Assembly (NCBI RefSeq): GCF_022712275.1
Contig: NZ_JALAGU010000029.1
Span: 1 to 64,000, forward strand
Reading direction: 5' to 3'
Length of the DNA stretch: 64,000 bases
Origin: Corynebacterium sp.
GTDB taxonomy: Bacteria > Actinomycetota > Actinomycetes > Mycobacteriales > Mycobacteriaceae
In this document: positions 32,241 through 40,901 of the stretch, one piece after another
Position numbering within the stretch: position 1 is the stretch's first letter
Layout: each line of letters begins with the position of its first letter
Notes under the pieces: model-generated
Seen by the model: the letters and a program-made list of their open reading frames with translations, nothing else
What the model was told of the DNA's origin: nothing
Database searches by the model: none
Program-made: the position numbers and the translations under genes

Positions 32241-32315
32241 GGGCGTACACGATCATCACGTTTCGGGGAGACCGGCACAACGCTGAGCCTGGAAACGTCA
32301 TGATCGTGTACGCCC
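32241..32315. repeat. 24-bp near-perfect inverted repeat
   Basis: The arm 32241-32264 (GGGCGTACACGATCAT then CACGTTTC) is the reverse complement of 32292-32315 with one mismatch. The loop is 27 bases. It sits in the gap between the YvlD-like gene and tRNA-Lys and is too long to be needed as a terminator. It may be a chromosomal palindromic element (REP/MITE-like). Confidence 0.75.
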
Positions 32316-32331
32316 GGAATCCGGCAACGCG

Positions 32332-32362
32332 AAACCCCCGACCGGACGAACCCGGTCGGGGG
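32332..32362 (-). terminator. Terminator of tRNA-Lys
   Basis: CCCCCGACCGG (32335-32345) pairs perfectly over 11 bp with CCGGTCGGGGG (32352-32362), loop ACGAAC. On the minus strand the stem is followed by TTTC, just downstream of the tRNA. Confidence 0.8.
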
Positions 32363-32369
32363 TGTGTTG

Positions 32370-32442
<73 letters not shown>

Positions 32443-32472
32443 ATGCTCGGTTGCTCTGTGCAACGAGGTAGA

Positions 32473-32502
32473 ACTATAGGGCACCGGTACGCGCACCGGC
32501 AA
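32473..32502 (-). promoter_or_regulatory. Promoter of tRNA-Lys
   Basis: On the minus strand TTGCCG (32497-32502) and TATAGT (32473-32478) are separated by 18 bases, with the tRNA starting about 30 bases downstream. Confidence 0.6.
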
Positions 32503-32547
32503 ACTCGCTGTTCACGTGAGGTTGTCGGGGTGGTGTCGCCGTGCGTC

Positions 32548-32602
32548 GGACAGTCGGTGGACAGTCGGTGGACAGTCGTTGGACAGTCGGTGGACAGGCG
32601 GG
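32548..32602 (+). repeat. 11-bp tandem repeat (five units)
   Basis: Five head-to-tail copies of GGACAGTCGGT or close variants begin at 32548, 32559, 32570, 32581 and 32592. They lie in the 345-base non-coding gap between the tRNA-Lys and the L,D-transpeptidase gene. No other gene is seen in that gap. Confidence 0.85.
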
Positions 32603-32787
32603 GTGCGGAGGTGAGCGCGATGAATCGCACGCACGGTAACGATTGGGGCACAATTTCGCGAAGCCGTCGTTTCGGGTTCGTCGGCGGGAGTCCGGTGGCT
32701 AAAGTTGTCGGGTAGCGACGGGCAGGAATGTTCCCACCACGCCGGCTGACCCCGTTCACCACACGACGAAAGTGATGTCTTACTCCC

Positions 32788-33981
32788 ATGCAGTTCCTTC
32801 CGGGCCGTTCTGTGCGGTCCTTGCGGTCCATCTTCGCTGCCGCAGGCGCGGTCACCCTTCTGGCGACCGCGGCGTGCACCATCGACAATGACGATGACGA
32901 CGACACCGAACACGCTGCGTCGGAGACCACCTCCGCGGAGGAGATCGACAGTGAACTCGCGGCGAGCGTCAAGGACAACGCCACGGGTGTGAAGGTCGAC
33001 AAGCCCATCACCGTCACCGACTCTGACGGGATCGACTCGGTCTCGCTGACCGACGGCTACGGGACCGAGATCGAGGGTGAGTTCAACGACGACAGGACCG
33101 AGTGGACCTCCACCGACCACCTGGAGTACTCCAGCAACTACACGCTGGCGGCGAAGGCCGGCAAGGAGAAGCTCAACCAGAGCTTCACCAGCTTCAGCCC
33201 GAACCTGCTCACCGACGGTGCGATGTCGCCGCTCGACGGCGCCACCGTCGGTGTCGGTCAGACCATCTCGCTGCGCTTCGACGAGGTGCCCTCGGACCGC
33301 AAGGCCATCGAGGACGCCATCACCGTCGAGACCGAGCCGAAGGTCGAGGGCGCGTTCTACTGGATCACCTCCCAGGAGGTCCGCTGGCGTCCGAAGGACT
33401 ACTGGACCCCGGGTACCGAGGTCCACGTCAAGGCCGATCTGTTCGGTAAGGACCTCGGCGACGGCATGTACGGCCAGCAGGACCGCGAGGCGGATTTCAC
33501 CATCGGTGACGATCTCCGTGCCGAGGCCGACGACAACACCAAGCAGGTCGTCGTGAAGAAGAACGGCGAGGTCATCAAGACCATGCCGACCTCGATGGGC
33601 ATGCCCGGCCACGAGACCCCGGTCGGCGTCTACACCATCGGTGACCAGTACGACACGCTGATGATGGACTCCACCACCTACGGCCTCGCCCTGGACGCCG
33701 GTGGCTACCAGACCGACGTCTCCTACGCGACGCAGATGTCCTACTCCGGCATCTACCTCCACGCCGCCCCGTGGTCTGTCTGGGCCCAGGGCAACACGGA
33801 CACCTCCCACGGCTGCCTGAACCTGTCGATGGCGGACGCCCAGTGGGTCTACGAGAACTTCAAGCGTGGCGACATCGTCACCGTGAAGAACACCGGTGGG
33901 GAGACCCTCAACGGCTCCGACGGTCTCGGCGACTGGAACATCCCGTGGGAGACCTGGTCCGCCGGTAACACCGAGGGGTAG
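32788..33981 (+). CDS. L,D-transpeptidase lipoprotein (Ldt)
   Basis: A 397-residue cell-wall enzyme that forms 3-3 cross-links in peptidoglycan outside the membrane. The signal peptide ends in the lipobox LATAAC with lipid-modified Cys30, followed by an acidic linker (DNDDDDD). Two Ig-like domains (about 75-145 and 150-235) precede the YkuD catalytic domain (about 240-370). The catalytic motif is YLHAAPWSVWAQGNTDTSHGC with His341 and Cys343, preceded by the family motif ETPVGVYTI. This is the domain order of mycobacterial LdtMt1/2-type enzymes; corynebacteria usually carry one such gene. Confidence 0.95.
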   Translation: MQFLPGRSVRSLRSIFAAAGAVTLLATAACTIDNDDDDDTEHAASETTSAEEIDSELAASVKDNATGVKVDKPITVTDSDGIDSVSLTDGYGTEIEGEFNDDRTEWTSTDHLEYSSNYTLAAKAGKEKLNQSFTSFSPNLLTDGAMSPLDGATVGVGQTISLRFDEVPSDRKAIEDAITVETEPKVEGAFYWITSQEVRWRPKDYWTPGTEVHVKADLFGKDLGDGMYGQQDREADFTIGDDLRAEADDNTKQVVVKKNGEVIKTMPTSMGMPGHETPVGVYTIGDQYDTLMMDSTTYGLALDAGGYQTDVSYATQMSYSGIYLHAAPWSVWAQGNTDTSHGCLNLSMADAQWVYENFKRGDIVTVKNTGGETLNGSDGLGDWNIPWETWSAGNTEG

Positions 33982-34028
33982 AACACCCGGGGTTGGAACG
34001 CCGGGGACTGGACCGCAGGAGCAGGGGG

Positions 34029-34565
34029 TCAGCCCTCGTCCGGGGCGGAGGGCTCCGGCGTGCCGGACGGGCGCAGGTAGAAGGTCCGGTCCACGTAGAA
34101 CAGACGGGGTAGGGCGCCGGCGAGCATCTCGGGGGACGCCGTCACCTCGACCACCTCAGCGGCCACCAGTGTCGCCGGGCCGACCGGGACAGTGCCGACC
34201 GGCCTGATGCGCAGCACTGCCGGCGCGCCGGCGAGCAGGGGTTCACCGGTCGGGGCGGTGGTCCATCCCTGCTCGTCGGTGAAGTGACGTCCGTCCCAGG
34301 CGGCGAACTCGCGGGCAATGTCGACCTCGTCGGGTCCGAGGAAGTGCACCAGGCAACTCTCGGCCTTGAGGATCTGACCGGGCCGGCCGGTGGACTTGGC
34401 CAGTGAGAAGGAGACCGCCATCGGGTCGATCGCCAGGGAGGACAGGCTCGACAGGATCAGTCCGACCGGCTGATCCTCGACGGTGGCGGTGATGAGGACG
34501 ACTCCTGCCGGGTGGTGCCGGAACACGGTCCGGAAGTCGTCGACCTGCTCACTCTGCGAAACCAT
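34029..34565 (-). CDS. Flavin reductase (FMN-binding split barrel)
   Basis: A 178-residue flavin reductase-like protein (Pfam Flavin_Reduct). RTVFRHHPAGVVLITATVEDQPVGLILSSLSSLAIDPMAVSFSLAKSTGR is the FMN-binding pattern of the HpaC/short-chain reductase family, where NAD(P)H reduces free FMN for a partner monooxygenase. A luciferase-like monooxygenase gene (34944-35942) lies close by, which could be the partner (inference). Start ATG at 34565; divergent from the SMR gene across a 67-base gap that must hold both promoters. Confidence 0.88.
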   Translation of the reverse strand: MVSQSEQVDDFRTVFRHHPAGVVLITATVEDQPVGLILSSLSSLAIDPMAVSFSLAKSTGRPGQILKAESCLVHFLGPDEVDIAREFAAWDGRHFTDEQGWTTAPTGEPLLAGAPAVLRIRPVGTVPVGPATLVAAEVVEVTASPEMLAGALPRLFYVDRTFYLRPSGTPEPSAPDEG

Positions 34566-34632
34566 GGCTGCCAGGATACGCTTCCCCTACTGACGTTTTT
34601 CAGGAAACGAAGTTAACGGAGAGTGGACTGGT

Positions 34633-34943
34633 ATGGCGTGGTTCGTGTTGGTGGTGTCAGGTCTGTTCGAGGCCGTGTGGGCGACGGCACTGGGCCGGGT
34701 CAGCGGCTGGGGCGATGTGCGGAACATCGGCGTCTTCACCGTCGGTCTGGCGGTCTCGATGACCGGTCTGGCCTGGGCGATGCGCTACCTGCCCACCGGC
34801 ACGTCCTATCCCGTGTGGGTCGGGATCGGGGCCGTCGCCACGGTGGGCGTCGCCGCACTGCTCGGCGATGAGCACCTCAGCGTGGCCAAGGTCTTCTTCC
34901 TTGTCGTGATCATCGGCGGCGTCATCGGGGTGAAGACCGTCAG

Positions 34944-34947
<4 letters not shown>
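34633..34947 (+). CDS. Small multidrug resistance (SMR) exporter, SugE/Gdx-like
   Basis: A 104-residue, four-span membrane exporter. MAWFVLVVSGLFEAVWATALGRVSGW places the essential Glu13 in helix 1 with the WAT motif seen in the SugE/Gdx branch (guanidinium and quaternary cations) rather than the EmrE branch. YLPTGTSYPVWVGIGAVATVGVAALLGDE is the conserved helix 3. Active SMR proteins are dimers; a second subunit is not seen, so it probably acts as a homodimer. No guanidine riboswitch is visible upstream. Its 3' end overlaps the convergent LLM gene. Confidence 0.87.
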
Positions 34948-35942
<995 letters not shown>

Positions 35943-35978
35943 AGTCCCCGAACCTACCCCCGTCCCCCGTGGTCCGCT

Positions 35979-36584
35979 CTACTTGTCGAGGTTGCGCAGC
36001 TTCACCGCGAAGACGATGAGGGAGATACCGAGGGCAAGGGCCGCGATACCGGCCAACCAGGACAGGGTGACGACATTGTCCACCGGGTTCGTGATGGCGA
36101 GGACGCCGAGGAGGACGCCGAAGAGGATGTTGACGATGCCCACGGCGATGGTCCAGCCGCTGCGGTTCTCGACCGGGGCGGCCAGTTCCACGACACCGGA
36201 CAGCACCATGCCGATCGCCATGAATCCCAGGACGAAGAAGGCACTGACGATGGCGAATGTCACCGGGAACAGGAGGACCAGCAGGCCGAACAGGGTCTGG
36301 ATGATGCCGTCGGTCAGCACCCACCCCCAGGAGGTGTTCTGCTTCTTCAGGTCGAAGGACAGGCCGACGGTGGACAGACCGTCGACCACCATCCAGGCAC
36401 CGACGATGATGCCGAAGACGGTGGCGGAGCCGAAGGGGGAGATCAGCAGCAGGATGCCGACGAGGACGGCGAGGATGCCCCGCCAGAGGAGGAACTGGAA
36501 ACCGCGCTTCTGAAGGGCCGCCAGGAGGTCGGCGGCAGGGTTCCCGGCGGGCGTGCCGGCGGGTGACTGGGAAGGTGTGCTCAT
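35979..36584 (-). CDS. HdeD/DUF308 family membrane protein
   Basis: A 201-residue membrane protein with six hydrophobic segments arranged in repeated pairs (LLWRGILAVLVGILLLISPF, VFGIIVGAWMVVDGLSTVGL, WVLTDGIIQTLFGLLVLLFP, FFVLGFMAIGMVLSGVVEL, GIVNILFGVLLGVLAITNP, LAGIAALALGISLIVFAV). This is the DUF308/HdeD pattern; in E. coli HdeD is linked to acid tolerance, but the corynebacterial role is unknown. The first 25 residues are a Pro/Ser/Ala-rich cytoplasmic extension. It ends 36 bases before the LLM gene start and may share its transcript. Confidence 0.85.
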   Translation of the reverse strand: MSTPSQSPAGTPAGNPAADLLAALQKRGFQFLLWRGILAVLVGILLLISPFGSATVFGIIVGAWMVVDGLSTVGLSFDLKKQNTSWGWVLTDGIIQTLFGLLVLLFPVTFAIVSAFFVLGFMAIGMVLSGVVELAAPVENRSGWTIAVGIVNILFGVLLGVLAITNPVDNVVTLSWLAGIAALALGISLIVFAVKLRNLDK

Positions 36585-36671
36585 GCTACCGAGCGTACGC
36601 CGTTCACCCCCTCTGCACTGGGAAGGGACGCCGTGTCCGGTGACCGGTCCGGTGCCAGGTCGGGCACCCGC

Positions 36672-37427
36672 TCAGAAGTAGCTCGCGAGCGGGCCGTCGT
36701 CGGTCTCCAGGACCTTGACCGGAGTGCCGAAGATCCCGGTGAGCACCTCGTCCCGGATGACCTCGTCCGGGGTGCCGAAGACGGTCACCTGTCCGTCGGC
36801 CATCGCGCAGATGTGGTCGGCGTAGCGGGCGGCGAAGTTGATGTCGTGGAGCACGATGACCACGGTGCGTCCCAGTTCGTCGCAGGCCCGGCGCAGCTGC
36901 TTCATCATCTGGACCGAGTGCTTCATGTCCAGGTTGTTCAGCGGCTCGTCGAGCAGGACGTAGTCGGTGTCCTGCGCCAGCACCATGGCGACATAGGCAC
37001 GCTGACGCTGTCCGCCGGAGAGCTGGTCGAGGTACCGGTTCTCCAGCTCGGTGAGGTTGAGGAAGTCGATCGCCTCGGTGATGTGCTTCTCGTCCTCGAG
37101 ATTCAGGCGACCGTGCGAGTGCGGGTAGCGTCCGAAGCCGACGAGCTGACGCACGGTCAGGCGGGTGACGAAGTGGTTCTCCTGACGCAGGATGGACAGT
37201 TCCTTGGCCACGTCCCCGGAGGGGGTTTTGAAAACGTCCTTCCCTGCGACGGTGATGGTGCCGGTGTCCGGCTTCTGGAGGCGTCCGACCATGGTCAGCA
37301 GGGTGGACTTGCCGGCACCGTTGGGTCCCACCAGTGCGGTGACGCCACCGGCGGGGATGTCGAAGGTGACGGGGCCGATGGTGACCTCGTCGCTGTAGGA
37401 GCGGGAGACATTGTCGAAGGAGATCAC
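36672..37427 (-). CDS. Siderophore ABC transporter ATP-binding protein
   Basis: A 251-residue ATPase of the iron-chelate import family (FepC/CeuD-like). Walker A is GPNGAGKST (residues 35-43), Q-loop RQENHFVTRL, signature LSGGQRQRAYVAM, Walker B YVLLDEPLNNLD, and the switch His in VIVLHDINFAARY. It drives uptake through the two permeases encoded just upstream. Its start overlaps the permease stop by four bases, so translation is coupled. Last gene of the four-gene operon 40591 to 36672. Confidence 0.94.
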   Translation of the reverse strand: MISFDNVSRSYSDEVTIGPVTFDIPAGGVTALVGPNGAGKSTLLTMVGRLQKPDTGTITVAGKDVFKTPSGDVAKELSILRQENHFVTRLTVRQLVGFGRYPHSHGRLNLEDEKHITEAIDFLNLTELENRYLDQLSGGQRQRAYVAMVLAQDTDYVLLDEPLNNLDMKHSVQMMKQLRRACDELGRTVVIVLHDINFAARYADHICAMADGQVTVFGTPDEVIRDEVLTGIFGTPVKVLETDDGPLASYF

Positions 37428-38461
37428 AGGCGGCCTTTCCGCAGGATGAACAGGAGGAACACGGATCCTCCGATGAGCTCGATGATGATGGTCACGGCGC
37501 CCTCGGCGTCGAAGAAGTTCCGCATGATGAAATAGGAACCGGTGAGGAAGACGTAGCCGATCAGTGCGGCGACCGGGAAGATCAGCCGGTGGTCGTAGGT
37601 GTCCGTCAGCTGGTAGGCGATGGTGGCGACCAGGAAGCCGAGGAAGGTCATCGGTCCGACCAGGGACGTGGTCATCGCCATGAGGATGGAGATGAGCAGC
37701 AGCAGGATCATCAGCTCCCGGCGGTGGTTCACCCCGAGGTTGTTGGCGGTGTCGTTGCCCAGGGCGACGACGTTGAGCCGGCGACTACGCAGGTACAGCA
37801 GGATGCAGACGACGAGGACGACGGGGATGACGATACTGAAGTTGTCGGTGTTCGCGTTGCCGATGTTCCCGAAGGTCCGGGCCGTGAGGATGTCGAACTC
37901 ATTGGGTTCGAGCAGTCGCTGCATGAAGGTGGACAAGGAGCGCAGGCCCCCGCCGAGGACGATGCCGACCAGCAGCATCACCTGGATATTGCCGAATTTG
38001 CCGGAGAGCAGCCAGCTGAACAGGGCGACGGCGAAGAGCACCATCAACCCGGACTGCAGAAGGAAGGCCGGGGTGCCGTCGAATGTCGCCAGCCCGACGG
38101 AACCGAAGAAGAAGATGACGCTGGTCTGCACCGCGACGTAGATGGACTCGAAGCCCATGATCGACGGGGTGATGATCCGGTTGTTTGTCGCGGTGTGGAA
38201 GGCCACGGTGGCGAAGGCCTGGCAGAGGGCCACCAGGGCGATGGCGGTCAGCGCGTCCCGGCGCAGGTTGACGATCCGCCAGAATCCCTTCTCCCCGAAA
38301 GGGACCGGGTTGCCGTAGGTCATGTGCAGGACGGTGAACAGCAGGGCCAGGGCGACCAGCACTGTGACGAGCACGATGTACTTCGTGCGCTGGGCGGTGG
38401 TGGCGAACGGGCCGCTGGTCCGCGTGGCGAGGGGTGCGGAGGTGGTGACGTCAGTTGGCAT
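37424..38461 (-). CDS. Siderophore ABC transporter permease (second)
   Basis: A 345-residue FecCD-type permease with eight or nine membrane segments, matching the CeuC/FatC type. Motifs include ALCQAFATVAFHTATNNRIITPSIMGFESIYV and SLVGPMTFLGFLVATIAYQLTDTYDHRLIFPVAALIGYVFL, the latter including the cytoplasmic Gly loop that contacts the ATPase. The N-terminal 25 residues are a cytoplasmic extension. It overlaps the preceding permease gene by 11 bases and the ATPase gene by four. Confidence 0.93.
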   Translation of the reverse strand: MPTDVTTSAPLATRTSGPFATTAQRTKYIVLVTVLVALALLFTVLHMTYGNPVPFGEKGFWRIVNLRRDALTAIALVALCQAFATVAFHTATNNRIITPSIMGFESIYVAVQTSVIFFFGSVGLATFDGTPAFLLQSGLMVLFAVALFSWLLSGKFGNIQVMLLVGIVLGGGLRSLSTFMQRLLEPNEFDILTARTFGNIGNANTDNFSIVIPVVLVVCILLYLRSRRLNVVALGNDTANNLGVNHRRELMILLLLISILMAMTTSLVGPMTFLGFLVATIAYQLTDTYDHRLIFPVAALIGYVFLTGSYFIMRNFFDAEGAVTIIIELIGGSVFLLFILRKGRL

Positions 38462-39461
38462 GGCGGCGTCCTCTCACGAGCAGGAACACGAAGACGACCG
38501 CACCGAGGATGCCGAGGATCAGGGACACCGGGACCTCGAAGGGGGCGATGACGGTGCGGGCGAAGATGTCCGCGAGGATGAGGATCCACATGCCGAGCAT
38601 GACGACCCAGGGCAGGTTGGAGCGCAGATTGTCGCCGCGGAACATCGAGATGATGTTCGGGACGATGAGACCGAGGAACGGCAGGCTGCCGACGACGACG
38701 ACGACGACGACGGTGACGGTGCCGGTGACCACGGCGACCATGCCGATGCCGAGCAACTGGACGCGGCCGTAGTTGAGGCCGACGTTGGTGGCGATGTCCT
38801 TGCCGAGGCCGGCGACGGTGAAGCGGTCGGCGACGATGAAGATGAGCACAAGGACGATGAGCACGAGGTAGAGCAGCTCGTAGCGTCCACGGACGATGCC
38901 GGTGAACGAGCCGGTGAACCAGATGCTGAGCTGTTGGAGCATGTCGGTCTTCAGGGCGACGAAGGTGGAGACCGAGCCCACGACCGCGCCGAGCATCATG
39001 CCGACGATGGGCACGATGAGGGAGGACTTCAACCGGACCTGGCGCAGGAAGAGGAAGAAGATGCCGGTACCGACGAAGGAGAAGATGATCGCACCGATCA
39101 TCCGGGTGGTCAGGGACGCACCGGGAATGAGCACCATCGTCGTGATCAGCCCCAGCCCGGCCCATTCGGTGGTGCCGGTGGTGGTCGGTTCGACGAACTT
39201 GTTCTGGGTGAGCAGTTGCATCACCAGCCCGCACATGGCCATCGCCGCACCGGCCAGTGCCAGTGCGACCGTGCGGGGGACACGGGTGATGAAGAACATG
39301 TCCCAGCCGTCCTCACCACCGGTGATGTTGTAGACGCCGGTGAAGAGTGACGCGATGAGGAGCGCGGCGGTGAAGAGAATGCCGAGGAGCATCGGCCAGG
39401 TGGTGCGCCACACTCTGCGCGGTGGTGCGTCCTCCGGCGGGGCCGGGGTTGCGACGGTCAT
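38451..39461 (-). CDS. Siderophore ABC transporter permease (first)
   Basis: A 336-residue FecCD-type permease, CeuB/FatD-like. LALAGAAMAMCGLVMQLLTQNKFVEPTTTGTTEWAGLGL is the conserved first half of the family, and GSLPFLGLIVPNIISMFRGDNLRSNLPWVVMLGM the conserved loop near the C-terminus that docks the ATPase. With the partner at 37424 it forms the heterodimeric channel for ferric siderophore. It is separated from the binding-protein gene by about 100 bases containing a stable hairpin. Confidence 0.93.
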   Translation of the reverse strand: MTVATPAPPEDAPPRRVWRTTWPMLLGILFTAALLIASLFTGVYNITGGEDGWDMFFITRVPRTVALALAGAAMAMCGLVMQLLTQNKFVEPTTTGTTEWAGLGLITTMVLIPGASLTTRMIGAIIFSFVGTGIFFLFLRQVRLKSSLIVPIVGMMLGAVVGSVSTFVALKTDMLQQLSIWFTGSFTGIVRGRYELLYLVLIVLVLIFIVADRFTVAGLGKDIATNVGLNYGRVQLLGIGMVAVVTGTVTVVVVVVVGSLPFLGLIVPNIISMFRGDNLRSNLPWVVMLGMWILILADIFARTVIAPFEVPVSLILGILGAVVFVFLLVRGRRHAN

Positions 39462-39488
39462 GTCGGTCCTGTCCTGAATCGTGCCGAA

Positions 39489-39535
39489 GCCCGGCCAGCG
39501 GGACTGACTCGGGGGAGTCGGTCAGCAGGCCGGGC
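39489..39535 (-). terminator. Stem-loop between binding-protein and permease genes
   Basis: GCCCGGCC (39489-39496) pairs with GGCCGGGC (39528-39535), and inside it CTGACTC (39504-39510) pairs with GAGTCGG-type bases around 39515-39521. With no U-tract it probably acts as an attenuator or mRNA-stabilising element giving more binding protein than permease. Confidence 0.55.
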
Positions 39536-39559
39536 GTGGGGCGGGCGTGGTGCCGGGAG

Positions 39560-40591
39560 TTACTCGGCAGCCTCGAAGGCATCGGCGACGGTGTTGAGGA
39601 CCTCGGTGTAGGCGATGATGTCCTCGGTGGTGTAGAAGTCGTTCGGCAACAGGATGATCTGGTCGTTCTGCACGGCCGGGACGTTCTTCAGGGCCTCGGA
39701 GTCGGCGATGAGCTCCTGGGCGGAGTGGTACTCGGGCTCGTCGGCGGAGACGGCGGCGTCACGGTCCAGGACGATGATCCAGTCCGGCCTGGAGTCGGCG
39801 ATGGCCTCGACGGAGATGTCGTCACCCTGGTGGTTGGTGGAACCCTCGTGGTCGTAGGACGGGGTCAGATCCAGCATGTCGAAGATCGGCCCCACGGAGC
39901 GGCCGGTGGACGGGGCGGCGTAGTTGATGTCGCCGCCGGAGGTGACCAGGCCCATGACGGTCTCGTCGGAGTTGTAGGCCTCCTTGGCGCGGTCCTTGGC
40001 CTCGTCGAAGGCGGAGACCAGATCCTCGGCCTCGTCGTCCTTGTCGAAGACCTCACCCATCAGGTTGGTGATGTCCTTGAGGGTGTCCTCGGTGGACTGG
40101 GTCGCCGGGGCGTCCTCGTCGGTACTCTCGAGGTCCTGGTCGAAGCTGAGGTCCAGGATCGGGGTGTCCGGGAGCAGTTTCTTCATCTCGTCGTACTGGG
40201 ATGCGTAGCGGTAGCCGGTGATGATGAGGTCCGGGTCGGCGGCGACAAGCTCCTCGAGGTTCGGCTCGCGGTGGGAACCGGTGTCGTGGATCTCGGTGTC
40301 CTCGTGGTACCTGGTGATGGAGTCCGGGATCAGGGTGACCGGGGCGGAGACCAGGTCGATGTCCCAGTCGGAGAGCACCTGGAAGATGCGGTTGTCGAAG
40401 GCGGCGACGCGCTCCGGGTCGGCGGGGATCTCGACCTCGCCGCGGGCGTCGGTGACGGTGCGGGTGTCTCCGTCGGAGCTGCTGCCGTCATCGTCGGAGC
40501 AGGCGACGAGGGAGCCGGCCGCCAGGAAAGCGGTGGCAGCCAGGGCGACGGGTGCCAGGCGGCGGCGGTTGCCGCGGAAAAGGGTGCGCAT
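39560..40591 (-). CDS. Siderophore-binding lipoprotein of the ABC importer
   Basis: A 343-residue substrate-binding protein of the FepB/FatB/CeuA class. The signal peptide ends at the lipobox LVAC (Cys31) and is followed by an acidic Ser/Asp linker. The mature part has the two-lobed periplasmic-binding pattern: RVAAFDNRIFQVLSDWDIDLVSAP, LEELVAADPDLIITGYRY, RPDWIIVLDRDAAV. It captures ferric siderophore outside the membrane and delivers it to the permeases at 38451 and 37424. ATG 40591 is chosen because it begins the signal peptide; the upstream extension is not signal-like. First gene of the operon. Confidence 0.94.
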   Translation of the reverse strand: MRTLFRGNRRRLAPVALAATAFLAAGSLVACSDDDGSSSDGDTRTVTDARGEVEIPADPERVAAFDNRIFQVLSDWDIDLVSAPVTLIPDSITRYHEDTEIHDTGSHREPNLEELVAADPDLIITGYRYASQYDEMKKLLPDTPILDLSFDQDLESTDEDAPATQSTEDTLKDITNLMGEVFDKDDEAEDLVSAFDEAKDRAKEAYNSDETVMGLVTSGGDINYAAPSTGRSVGPIFDMLDLTPSYDHEGSTNHQGDDISVEAIADSRPDWIIVLDRDAAVSADEPEYHSAQELIADSEALKNVPAVQNDQIILLPNDFYTTEDIIAYTEVLNTVADAFEAAE

Positions 40592-40901
40592 GTTTACGGG
40601 GGAGTCCTCTCGGAACGTCAGGTTCGGAAATCTCTTTCTGCACCCTAGCCAAATGGGAGCAGCATATGCCAAGCGCAGCCTAAGTAGAGATATGGGACGC
40701 CTCACCGCGACATGGCCCGAGAAACGCTGTCGCCCCAGTTCGTGCAGGGGTTACAGCGCTTCCCTGTGAACCGGCAACGGGGGTGAGATTTGGGGGTGAT
40801 GAGAGAGTATGTAGTGAGAGCTGTGTTCTTCACTACCTGCGGTTACATGGTAGTGATTCTGATTCACCCGTTGCGTCGGATGCCGGACGGGCCGGTCGCT
40901 C
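40592..40901 (-). promoter_or_regulatory. Upstream region of the siderophore importer operon
   Basis: No gene is supported here. On the minus strand, the sequence TTAGGCTGCGCTTGG (about 40668-40682) partly resembles a DtxR-type iron box and overlaps a possible -35 TTGGCA (40667-40672). An inverted pair GTAGTGA (40811-40817) / TCACTAC (40830-40836) may be another protein-binding site or end the ABC gene transcript. Iron control is expected for the operon, but the box match is weak. Confidence 0.35.

Noticed and set aside
32548..32602. Possible CRISPR array
   Set aside because: Units are contiguous 11-mers with no spacers and no cas genes nearby; likewise the 10-mers at 54525.
34566..34632. 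Guanidine riboswitch before the SMR gene
   Set aside because: The gap is only 67 bases and shared with a divergent gene; no matching fold is visible.
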